From Agarivorans aestuarii (GTDB taxonomy: Bacteria > Pseudomonadota > Gammaproteobacteria > Enterobacterales > Celerinatantimonadaceae), in contig NZ_AP023033.1 in assembly GCF_019670125.1 (NCBI RefSeq), positions 186,001 to 250,000 on the forward strand: DNA of 64,000 nucleotides, given 5' to 3'. Every line of letters begins with the position of its first letter. The stretch's first letter is position 1. Both the position numbers and the translations under genes were made by a program. Below, piece after piece: positions 45,100 to 52,743 of this stretch. The notes under the pieces are model-generated. The model had not been told where the DNA came from and did not search any database. It worked only from the letters and a program-made list of their open reading frames with translations.

Positions 45100-45124
45100 C
45101 GGCGCCTAGTGCGCCGTTTTTTTT
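45100..45124 (+). terminator. Rho-independent terminator after malM-like gene
   Basis: CGGCGC-CTAGT-GCGCCG followed by T8 lies about 40 bases past the stop; only the plus strand has a T-run. Confidence 0.9.
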
Positions 45125-45190
45125 GCTAAGAGTTCAGGGCTAGGTGTGAAAAATCAATAGGCTGGCTGTGTTTGCTTGGTTAAGTCCGTA

Positions 45191-46462
45191 TTAGTTCACC
45201 GGTAGGCTATTCATTGTAAATTCGCTGTCATTAAATATGAGCTTACTCTGGTCTCGGCCACCTTGATGAATTAAATAACCCGCGCTACGTAGCGCCATAA
45301 TATAAGCCGATAAGGGGCTGTAGTTAAACAAGCTATCATTGGCATCTAGCTCTACATTCAGATCTAAATAGCGGAGTAGCTGCAATGGGCTGTTTACGGC
45401 ATTTAGCTCAAAGGGCAGAAGTTTTGCGTTGCCCGAGACGCTTATATCTCCAACCATGGCAAGATCTTGAAAATTAGAATTAATCTTTAATGCTAATTGT
45501 TCAAGCTGCCACTCTATACCTTCTGAAATAAGCTCTTGCACCAAGGCATCTAAGTCTTGCTCTGAGCGCTGCTGTTGATTAGCTCCCGCAAGAGCTATCA
45601 AACTTTGCATTGGAACGCCGCCGATTTTGGAAGTTAAAATAAGTTCATTCATGGTAAATCTTTGTTGTGCTTCTTTAAAATTAAATTGTTCTAATGAGCT
45701 ATTTACGCTCATAAATGCCCGCTGTTGCTGTTCGCTAAACTGGTTACTCACTACTAAGTTTTGCAAATCTAACAAGGTGTTGCCTTGCTCTAGCTGAAGG
45801 GTTAGTTGCTCTATTGACCAGTTGGCGCTTTCTACAAGTGTCCAACCTTGGCGTTGGCTAAACTGCTCTCTAGCGCTCACTTGCTGTAGATGAATATGGT
45901 CGCCATTTTGTGAACTATCGTCTAGTTCCATCCCTTGCCAGTTTAGGCTGGCAGTGCCTTTAGCAAAATCTAGGTCGCTATTTGAAGTAATCAGCAAGGG
46001 ATGAAAGTTTAAGTCTACCTGCGAATAGTTGTGCTCGAAGCTATCGATACTTAGCGATTGCTTCAAATTTTGGCTAAGTAAGTTGGCTTGCCACTGACCA
46101 AGATGGGGAATACTGCTTAATTGATTGTTTTGCAGCCATTGTTGGTAGTCGCCTTGTTGCTCATCCACTTGCCATTCGCCACTAAGCCATAAGGGCCAAA
46201 AGCTGATTTTATGCTGCAGCATGATGGTGAAAGCTTGAGGCTCTAAACCAAGATCTGCAAAGTTACCCTCTATTTGCCATTGCTCTTGGCGAGTGAACCA
46301 GTCTTTACTTAATAGGTTTTGATGGTAAGACCAAGCGTGTTGCTCATTGAGCTTAGTGGTTAGCTGCTCTACTTGACGCTGATATTGGTATTGGCTAAAG
46401 AATTGACCTCCAACAGCACTAACCATTAGCACGGTTAAGAAAACTACGCTTTTTTTGAACAT
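45191..46462 (-). CDS. DUF945 (YdgA-like) inner-membrane-anchored protein
   Basis: This 423-residue protein has an N-terminal signal anchor (residues 4-22) and a long beta-rich periplasmic part with many Gln and Leu residues. The spacing and QLEQLALKINSNFQDL, GNAKLLPFEL pattern resemble DUF945, the YdgA family. Family proteins are of unknown function and may associate with lipids or the envelope. It is convergent with the malM-like gene. Recognition rests on general architecture and weaker motif agreement, so confidence is moderate. Confidence 0.6.
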   Translation of the reverse strand: MFKKSVVFLTVLMVSAVGGQFFSQYQYQRQVEQLTTKLNEQHAWSYHQNLLSKDWFTRQEQWQIEGNFADLGLEPQAFTIMLQHKISFWPLWLSGEWQVDEQQGDYQQWLQNNQLSSIPHLGQWQANLLSQNLKQSLSIDSFEHNYSQVDLNFHPLLITSNSDLDFAKGTASLNWQGMELDDSSQNGDHIHLQQVSAREQFSQRQGWTLVESANWSIEQLTLQLEQGNTLLDLQNLVVSNQFSEQQQRAFMSVNSSLEQFNFKEAQQRFTMNELILTSKIGGVPMQSLIALAGANQQQRSEQDLDALVQELISEGIEWQLEQLALKINSNFQDLAMVGDISVSGNAKLLPFELNAVNSPLQLLRYLDLNVELDANDSLFNYSPLSAYIMALRSAGYLIHQGGRDQSKLIFNDSEFTMNSLPVN

Positions 46463-46531
46463 TGAGCAGCAACCTACTTTAATATCGTGTTATCGAATAA
46501 GCATTCTATATGTAAATGCTAAGCAATAGTA

Positions 46532-46693
46532 ATACCAATCGTACTAAGTAACTGTTCATTCTATCTGGTTAAAATACTCGATAACTGCGTTAGAATTTTT
46601 GATTGTAGAATAACTACTTATCGAAAAATCCTGCCTTATTCTCGAATATTTTTCCTGCGATATTTCTGATCCCGTACTTAGTGTGATTGGTAT
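46532..46693. mobile_element. MITE-like intergenic repeat element, about 162 bp
   Basis: The ends are 19-base inverted repeats with two mismatches (ATACCAATCGTACTAAGTA; the right end, read on the other strand, has CA in place of GT). The internal part contains further imperfect inverted sections and no reading frame. I recall similar ATACCAATC-ended repeats from Vibrio and Shewanella genomes; this was not searched. It inserts between the DUF945 gene start and the next gene, and may supply its promoter. Confidence 0.7.
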
Positions 46694-46730
46694 AAGTTTG
46701 TCAGCTTGCTTGGTGCACTAGGAGTATTTT

Positions 46731-47165
46731 TTGTTAAACCAACTTTTAGCCTTATTGGCTGATCTATACACGCCCCTGCAAGTGGTTGTGCTGCTTTGGC
46801 TGGGATGGCAACTTTTTGATGGCAGTGACTCTCGGCAGCAGCTTAAGCAAATTAGTGGTTTTTTATTGCTGAGTATTTTGATTAGCTATTCGTTGATGTT
46901 TGCTGATAACTACTGGCAATGGTGGCCGCGTTTTGCCTTAGATTACAGCACCCATACCGCTGTTGCATTTAGTCTGCAGCTGGCTATTCATTGGTTTTTG
47001 CCAAAACAACGCTTAGTTTCTTGGTTGGCTTACCTTACTTATCTATGCCTGATGTGGTTTTTGAACTACCACAGTGTGATGGACATGCTAACTACCATGT
47101 TAAGTGTTGGTTTATTGTTGCAATTAAGTGCAATATGTAAAGTTGGCAAAGCAGCTTCAAAATAA
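46731..47165 (+). CDS. Hypothetical small membrane protein
   Basis: This 144-residue protein starts at TTG with a perfect AGGAG 6 bases before it. It has four to five hydrophobic segments (residues 17-28, 41-57, 71-87, 97-112, 117-134). A DYSTHTAVA followed by NYHSVMDML spacing loosely recalls PAP2-type phosphatases but lacks the arginine motif. It lies 38 bases after the MITE-like element. No family was recognised. Confidence 0.55.
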   Translation: MLNQLLALLADLYTPLQVVVLLWLGWQLFDGSDSRQQLKQISGFLLLSILISYSLMFADNYWQWWPRFALDYSTHTAVAFSLQLAIHWFLPKQRLVSWLAYLTYLCLMWFLNYHSVMDMLTTMLSVGLLLQLSAICKVGKAASK

Positions 47166-47265
47166 ATGAAGGCTATGCTGAGTGAATTATTGTTAATGAC
47201 AAGTGTCATAGTAAGACACTGGAGAGCTTCAGCAGGTCTGCTAGCAAAGCAAGAAGGGAACCGCC

Positions 47266-48183
47266 ATGTTTAAGGTAATTTGTCCGGATGCATCGGGTGA
47301 AATGGATAAGTATTATCGATTTCGCTGGGAAGTATTGAACAAGCCTTTGCAGCTGCCGCTAGGCAGTGAACGAGATGCCTATGATGACCACAGTATTCAC
47401 CGCATGATTCGTGACCGTCAAGGTGAACCTTTAGCGGTTGGGCGTTTGTTTTTAAGTGATAATAAAGAGGCACTGATTCGCCATGTAGCGGTGTGTCCTG
47501 AGCAGCGCAAACTAGGTTTAGGCACCTTATTGATGATGGCCTTAGAAGAAGCCGCTCACGATGAAGGCGTAGAGCGTATTGTGGTAAACGCACGTGGCGA
47601 TGCCCAAGCCTTTTTTACCAGCTGCGGTTTTGAACCTGCCGGCAATCCTACCTTCGATAAAGTGAAAATTAAAGTACAGCAAATGGTTAAAGAGTTGTCG
47701 CCAGAGCACCGCTTTGTAAGGCAACCCAAGCTATGTACTCAGCTACAGCAGATGTTTAACCAACAAATTCCGTTAAGCGAAAAAATGGGTGTGCGTTTAC
47801 ATCAATACACCGGTAACGAGTTGACCACTAAATTACCCATTGCCGGAAACGGCAACCCGCATTCCACCATGTTTGCCGGCAGCATATACAGCCAGGCGGT
47901 ATTGTCGGGTTGGGGAATGATTTGGTTGATGTTAGAAGAGCATGGATTTGCTGGTGACATCGTATTGGCTAAAGGGGAAATTAAACATCGTAAAGCGATT
48001 GACCAAGATGCTTTAGCCAAGGTGAAGAAGAGCCAAATGAAAGGCAGTTTACTGCCGCTCATTGAAGGCAAAAAATGCAAAATGACCGTGACTGTTCAAG
48101 TGTGCCATAACAAAGAAGTGGCAGCTGAATTCAAAGGTTTCTATGTCATCCTACCTAAGCTCCAGGCTGAACTCGATAGTTAA
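47266..48183 (+). CDS. yiiD: YiiD-type fusion: GNAT acetyltransferase and hotdog thioesterase-like domain
   Basis: Residues 1-145 form a GNAT domain (YRFRWEVLNKP, RHVAVCPEQRKLGLGTLLMMALEEAA acetyl-CoA loop, NARGDAQAFFTSCGF). Residues 155-305 form the YiiD_C hotdog domain (HSTMFAGSIYSQAVLSGWGMIWLML, KAIDQDALAKVKKS). This fusion matches E. coli YiiD (also called FabY), implicated in fatty acid initiation. There is no signal peptide. It follows dtd in E. coli but is displaced here by the accessory block. The LysR gene is next. Confidence 0.9.
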   Translation: MFKVICPDASGEMDKYYRFRWEVLNKPLQLPLGSERDAYDDHSIHRMIRDRQGEPLAVGRLFLSDNKEALIRHVAVCPEQRKLGLGTLLMMALEEAAHDEGVERIVVNARGDAQAFFTSCGFEPAGNPTFDKVKIKVQQMVKELSPEHRFVRQPKLCTQLQQMFNQQIPLSEKMGVRLHQYTGNELTTKLPIAGNGNPHSTMFAGSIYSQAVLSGWGMIWLMLEEHGFAGDIVLAKGEIKHRKAIDQDALAKVKKSQMKGSLLPLIEGKKCKMTVTVQVCHNKEVAAEFKGFYVILPKLQAELDS

Positions 48184-48222
48184 GTGTTTAGATACATCCT
48201 CCAGCTATCCTTGTGTGTAAAT

Positions 48223-48253
48223 CCAAGTATATTTAGTATGTAAATATACTTGG
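48223..48253. repeat. Perfect 13-bp inverted repeat between yiiD and lysR-family gene
   Basis: CCAAGTATATTTA (48223-48235) and TAAATATACTTGG (48241-48253) with a GTATG loop. It ends 23 bases before the LysR start codon. A LysR or other regulator operator, or a terminator of yiiD without a T-run, are both possible. Confidence 0.75.
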
Positions 48254-48276
48254 CACGCACAATCAGGAAAACTTAT

Positions 48277-49191
48277 ATGCAACATCTTTATCGCTTTAGC
48301 CTTAAGCAGTTATCGGTGTTTGTATCTATTGCCGAAACCCACAGTGTGAGTGTTGCTGCTCAGCAACTGGCAATGACCCAATCTGCTGCCAGCATGGCCT
48401 TAAATCAACTAGAGACTGGTCTAGGCCAAAAGCTGTTTGAACGACAAGGTAAGCGTCTTCGCCTCAACCATTGGGGGCATTGGTTACGCCCGCGAGCCAA
48501 GCGCGTGCTGATGGAAAGTCAGCACATAATGCAAGGCTTTGCCGGCCAACAAGTGATTAGTGGCGAGCTCAGTGTCGGTGCAAGCCAAACCATTGCTGAG
48601 TACTTTTTGGCACAAATCATTGCCGGCTTAGATAAAAGCTACCCCGACTTAGCAATTAGCCCACAAATCAGTAATACCGAAGCGGTGATAGCTGGCTTAG
48701 TCGACTATCGCTTGCAACTTGGCATTATTGAAGGACATTGTTCCGATAGTCGGATTACCCAGCAAGTATGGTGTGAAGACCAGCTGGTTGTGGTGGCGGG
48801 TAAGCAGCATCCTTTAGCTGAGTTAGAGCAAGTAAATCTATCTCGGCTAAGCCGAGCGCGTTGGGTACTGCGTGAGACAGGCTCTGGGACCAGAGACATA
48901 TTTAACGGCGCCATTCATGGCAAAATCACCAAGCTCAAAGTATGGCGAGAGTATAGCCATGTGCCCAGTTTAGTGGCCTTAGTCGCCGACGGAGCTTACC
49001 TAAGCTGTCTACCCTTGCGCAGTGTGGAGCAAGCGATAAAAGCGGGCGAGCTGATTGCTCTAAATACACCAGACTTAGACATGCGTAGAAGCTTTAACTT
49101 TGTTTGGCGCAAAGACAGCAGTCAAAATCCGCTGCGCGACTGCTTTATCGAACATGCTATGTCATTAGCTTTGGCCACACTAAACGAATAA
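48277..49191 (+). CDS. LysR-family transcriptional regulator
   Basis: The ATG at 48277 (AGGAA 7 bases upstream) gives 304 residues. The N-terminal winged helix reads LKQLSVFVSIAETHSVSVAAQQLAMTQSAASMALNQLETGLG, the standard LysR HTH, followed by a co-inducer domain (GELSVGASQTIAEYF, QLGIIEG, WVLRETGSGTRDIF). The GSGTR motif is typical of the CysB/MetR-like group. Ligand and targets are unknown. It is divergent from nothing nearby; yiiD lies upstream in the same direction. Its 3' end (from 49019) is repeated twice downstream in decayed form. Confidence 0.9.
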   Translation: MQHLYRFSLKQLSVFVSIAETHSVSVAAQQLAMTQSAASMALNQLETGLGQKLFERQGKRLRLNHWGHWLRPRAKRVLMESQHIMQGFAGQQVISGELSVGASQTIAEYFLAQIIAGLDKSYPDLAISPQISNTEAVIAGLVDYRLQLGIIEGHCSDSRITQQVWCEDQLVVVAGKQHPLAELEQVNLSRLSRARWVLRETGSGTRDIFNGAIHGKITKLKVWREYSHVPSLVALVADGAYLSCLPLRSVEQAIKAGELIALNTPDLDMRRSFNFVWRKDSSQNPLRDCFIEHAMSLALATLNE

Positions 49192-49551
49192 ATCGTACGA
49201 TATTGTGGAGCGGGCGAGCTGATTGCTCTAAATACACTATATGTAGCTTAGATTTGTGCAAAAGCTTCAACTTTGTTTGGCGCAAAGACAGTAGCCAAAA
49301 CCCGCTGCGCGACTGCTTTATTGAACATGCTATGTCACTAGCTTTGGCAACGTTAAGCGAGTGAACGGTCACCGTAGTGTGGAGCAAGCGATAAAAGCGG
49401 GCGATCGAATTGCCCTAAATACACCACATGTAGCTTAGATATGCGCAGAAGCTTTAACTTTGTTTGGCGAAAAGACAGCAGCCAAAATCCATTGCGCGAC
49501 TGTTTTATTGAACACGCTTAGGTATTAGCTGAGGCAAGGTTAAGCGAGTGA
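49192..49551 (+). pseudogene. Two decayed copies of the LysR-gene 3' end
   Basis: Segments 49204-49364 and 49375-49551 both repeat the LysR 3' part (genuine copy 49019-49191). Copy 1 ends with a nearly intact reading frame of the last ~35 residues (SFNFVWRKDSSQNPLRDCF); copy 2 has stop codons (TAG after HA). Differences from the gene in the last 40 codons of copy 1 are almost all at third positions. Both copies share a 5-base insertion after AATACAC that would shift the frame. There is no ribosome site or promoter, so they are not translated genes. Confidence 0.9.
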
Positions 49552-49558
49552 CTGGTGG

Positions 49559-51838
49559 TTATTGCATGCTTTCTTTGGTTAATGGATAGCGACATTGCGG
49601 ACGGTTTGGCGCTTTAACAAAATCTTGCTGACTCACCGAGTAGCGGCGTGGCGAAAGGTAGTGATCAAAACTCACCTCTGGCTTAGACCATGCGCCATCA
49701 ACGGTGTGAACTAAACGCCAGCATGGCTGGTCGGCCACAACCAATTTCAGTTGGTTATAGCGCTGCTTAGCTAGGTCTATTTCTCCTGCTAGGGTCAGCT
49801 GATAACGGATACCCGGCAATTGCTGAGGGGCCAAGCTTAACTTACCCTGTTCAAACTCAGCACGTAAGGCGAGATTAGTAAACTGGGTAATGCCCTTGGG
49901 CAAGCTTTGAGGATCTTGCCAAAAGATTGGCCAGCCGCTGGCGATTAATGGGTTAGGCTCTTCGTAATACTGCCGTGGGCTTTCGATAATTTGGTCGAGG
50001 GTCACTTCCAAATCGGCACCTGGCAGTTGAATTAATTGGCTGTGAAAATCTATCGAGCCATCAATATTGGCACCAAAGTTACTAAGTTTTCCTCGCAGCT
50101 TTCCCGCTAATTCTAAATCTCCCACTAAGCTAAATTGACGATTATTGGTTAAGCGCGCTAAGGGGCTAATGTCCAGCAGTAGGCCAGACAGTTCTGCTTG
50201 CCAAGGCTTGTGTTCTTGATCTAGCAAGGCCTGACCCTGCAGCTCGAACTGGCCTAAGGGCAGCTCACCATACAAATTAAAATAGCCAATTTCTTGGTCT
50301 GCACCCAAGTCGAAGCTTACATGGCTGAGTAGCATACCGCGATAAGCAAGTTCCGGTGCTTCAATAAATACTTGGCTTTGTGGCTGCCAAAGTTGGTCAA
50401 TGCTTTGCCACTGACCATCTTGAATCACTTGTAGCTGACGCAGTTCAACGTTTAAACCGGTAGCGGAAAAGGGAAGTTGATCAGCATAAGACAGCAGTTT
50501 TACTTGCTGTAACTCAAGTTGCTCAATATGTAGCTGTTGCAGTGGAGCAGCAGCTTTGGTTTCACTGGCGCTAGCTTCTGCTTCGCTTGTAATGTCATTA
50601 TCTGCTGCTGGCAGCCAGCTAGGTTGAATCGGAATTTCATTGTTGCTTAACATTAGCTGGTGGAGGGTAAGCGCTTGCTGTTGCCACTGATAACTTAGTG
50701 ATAAGCCTAGCTGCCCCTTAAAAAGTTGGCTGCGTAAAGCATCTACCGCAAATAGCCCATCGCTAATTTGCCCGCTGGCGGTAAGTTCGCTGAACTGAAT
50801 GTGGTCAATACCCAATTCATCGGCAATAAAGGCATATTCGCCGCGTAGTTTGTCAGCTTGGTAAGGCCAAGGGCTAGCTATATCTTCTAACTCCGCGGTG
50901 AGCTTGTTCAGCACCACGTTATGACCTTGTAGCTGAGTGGCTAGGCTCAGCTGGTTTAGTAATAAATTGTCAATTTGAATACTGTCTAACCAAGCTAGCT
51001 CAGGCAAGTTTTTTAACCAGTTCTGCTCACTGGCTGATGGGGCAGTAGCCTCATTTTCTTCGGCGCTAGTTGCTGGCGCAAAGTGCTCTAGCCTAAGGTT
51101 GTTTAAAGCTAGTTCACGTATTGTGAGTTGTTTATTGCTCAATTCGGCAGAGGCATAAATCGAGCCTTGCAATAGATCGGCACCGATGTGTTCTATCACT
51201 AATTGCTGCTGGCCGTAGGCAAGGCTTAGTTGTGGCAACATTATGTCTTGCCAAGGGGTGATGAGTCGTTGAGCTGAACTGTGTAAGGTAAATTGCCATT
51301 GGCTTGGTGCTGGTTCGTTTAGGTCAATTTGCCAATCTTCTATGGCTAATTCGAAGCGCTCTAGTTGGTAAGACTGTTGTTGATTCTGCCATAGTAAGTC
51401 GCCGTCTTTGAGTAATAGCTGATTGATTTGAACAGCGTTTAACCAGCTAATCTTGGTGGTTTCTGTTGGCGTGCCGAATTCTGATGTTTGGCTAAACAGT
51501 TGTTGGGTAAGCGCCAATTGTGGTTGCTCTAGCAGCAGACTATCTATCTGAATTTTGCCTTGCAGCAACGGCATCAAGGCTAGGTTTAACTTGGCCTGTT
51601 TAGTGAGCATGGCCGCTTGGCCAGATTTAGCGATTTCTAGATCAAAGACCTCTAAGCTGAGAGGCTTGTTTAGAGACCACTGAGTATTGTTGTAGTTAAG
51701 CTGCCAGTCGCTTTGCTTATTGAACCAATGTAAAAAATCGCTTTTATAGCGATCAGGGTGGAAGGAGAATAAGAAAAAGACCGAAGTTGCCAACAATAGC
51801 AAGAATACAATGGCAAGCAGGTCGAAAAAGCGTTTCAT
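49559..51838 (-). CDS. AsmA-family membrane protein
   Basis: This 759-residue protein has one N-terminal membrane helix (residues 8-26) and a long beta-rich part. The start FDLLAIVFLLLLATSVFFLFSFHPDRYKSDF and LALMPLLQGKIQIDSLLLEQPQL match AsmA-type N-terminal domains, and the C-terminal IDFHSQLIQLPGADLEV, LTLAGEIDLAKQRYNQLKLV block is of the AsmA_2 type. AsmA-like proteins are thought to carry phospholipids across the periplasm. GGAG precedes the ATG. It lies 124 bases after arnF on the same strand and may be read from the arn operon. Confidence 0.85.
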   Translation of the reverse strand: MKRFFDLLAIVFLLLLATSVFFLFSFHPDRYKSDFLHWFNKQSDWQLNYNNTQWSLNKPLSLEVFDLEIAKSGQAAMLTKQAKLNLALMPLLQGKIQIDSLLLEQPQLALTQQLFSQTSEFGTPTETTKISWLNAVQINQLLLKDGDLLWQNQQQSYQLERFELAIEDWQIDLNEPAPSQWQFTLHSSAQRLITPWQDIMLPQLSLAYGQQQLVIEHIGADLLQGSIYASAELSNKQLTIRELALNNLRLEHFAPATSAEENEATAPSASEQNWLKNLPELAWLDSIQIDNLLLNQLSLATQLQGHNVVLNKLTAELEDIASPWPYQADKLRGEYAFIADELGIDHIQFSELTASGQISDGLFAVDALRSQLFKGQLGLSLSYQWQQQALTLHQLMLSNNEIPIQPSWLPAADNDITSEAEASASETKAAAPLQQLHIEQLELQQVKLLSYADQLPFSATGLNVELRQLQVIQDGQWQSIDQLWQPQSQVFIEAPELAYRGMLLSHVSFDLGADQEIGYFNLYGELPLGQFELQGQALLDQEHKPWQAELSGLLLDISPLARLTNNRQFSLVGDLELAGKLRGKLSNFGANIDGSIDFHSQLIQLPGADLEVTLDQIIESPRQYYEEPNPLIASGWPIFWQDPQSLPKGITQFTNLALRAEFEQGKLSLAPQQLPGIRYQLTLAGEIDLAKQRYNQLKLVVADQPCWRLVHTVDGAWSKPEVSFDHYLSPRRYSVSQQDFVKAPNRPQCRYPLTKESMQ

Positions 51839-51962
51839 ATTGGCGCAAACTCCATGCGACTTATTAATAACTTATCGTATTTATCCAACAATACTTGAGT
51901 ATTCACATATTTAACAGCACAGGCTTCACCCCTTTTACACAAAGGCGCAAGAAACACTGCAC

Positions 51963-52361
51963 TTAACTTTGCTTGGCCTTTTTGCTCGGAAATACCAAAT
52001 AAATCCCCGCTAATATCAGCATGATGCCCAAGGCTTTTGGCCAACTAAAGGCTTCACCAATCCACGGTAAGCTTATTGCTGCCACGTACACAATAACATA
52101 GCTTAGGCTAAGCATGGGGTAAGCAACTGAAAGCGGTAGCTGTTTTAATGCCATTACCCAGCACAGCATGGATAAAGCATAGAAGCTTAGACCCGCTAGC
52201 ACGCTAAGGTAATAGGGCCAATAGTCCATTATTAATGCGCTATACAGCTGCAAGTTCCACAGTTCATTAAGGCTAAGGTAATGAAGGCTTAGTTGGCTCA
52301 TTCCCCATTTCATAGTGAGCTGGGCGAGCGAAATAAAGGCCACGCTAAATAAGGCAAGCAT
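51963..52361 (-). CDS. arnF: Undecaprenyl-phosphate-aminoarabinose flippase subunit ArnF
   Basis: The ATG at 52359-52361 gives 132 residues starting MLALFSVAFISLAQLTMKWG, close to E. coli ArnF (128). Four membrane helices in an SMR-like fold; LSVAYPMLSLSYVIVYVAA and GIMLILAGIYLVF are characteristic. The frame reaches back to 52448 inside arnE, but these added residues are polar and unrelated. ArnE and ArnF together flip undecaprenyl-phosphate-L-Ara4N across the inner membrane. Confidence 0.9.
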   Translation of the reverse strand: MLALFSVAFISLAQLTMKWGMSQLSLHYLSLNELWNLQLYSALIMDYWPYYLSVLAGLSFYALSMLCWVMALKQLPLSVAYPMLSLSYVIVYVAAISLPWIGEAFSWPKALGIMLILAGIYLVFPSKKAKQS

Positions 52362-52381
52362 AAGGCTTTTGGGGTCGGTTT

Positions 52382-52741
52382 TTACAGTAATTGGTCTATT
52401 CCCCCTAGAACGGCCACACCCAAAACGATCAGGCCAACACCACACCATTGGCGCGGTGTAACGCTTTCGTTAAAAGCAAACTTGGAGATAAGCAGCATGA
52501 TGACAAAATTACAGCTGAGCAGTGGATAGGCCACCGATACATCCCATAGGCTCAATACGCCAAGCCAAAAAATAGCGCCCAAACCTAAGAAAATAATCCC
52601 CAGGATTAAAGGCTTAGACAGTAACTTCTCTAGGGTGCTTAATTCTGGCTGAGCAGCAAATAGCAAAGCAGCGCGCTTTTGCCAGTATTGGCTTAGCGAG
52701 CTGCAGCTTATCGAAGCAACAATCAGCATTAGATCTAGCAT
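52382..52741 (-). CDS. arnE: Undecaprenyl-phosphate-aminoarabinose flippase subunit ArnE
   Basis: This 119-residue SMR-like protein has four helices. [23 protein letters not shown] and the final [14 protein letters not shown] helix agree with ArnE. The ATG lies 2 bases past the arnT stop, in the standard order T-E-F. It forms a heterodimeric flippase with ArnF. Confidence 0.9.
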   Translation of the reverse strand: MLDLMLIVASISCSSLSQYWQKRAALLFAAQPELSTLEKLLSKPLILGIIFLGLGAIFWLGVLSLWDVSVAYPLLSCNFVIMLLISKFAFNESVTPRQWCGVGLIVLGVAVLGGIDQLL

Positions 52742-52743
52742 GC

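Noticed and set aside
48223-48253. Intrinsic terminator of yiiD
   Set aside because: The stem is A/T-rich and has no T-run; listed as an inverted repeat of unknown function instead.
49104-49364. An 86-residue frame starting within the LysR gene and ending in the downstream tail copy
   Set aside because: It starts out of frame within lysR and ends in a decayed copy; treated as a pseudogene scar.
51835-52044. A 69-residue minus-strand frame between AsmA and arnF
   Set aside because: It overlaps arnF in another frame, has no ribosome site and no recognisable composition; a chance frame.
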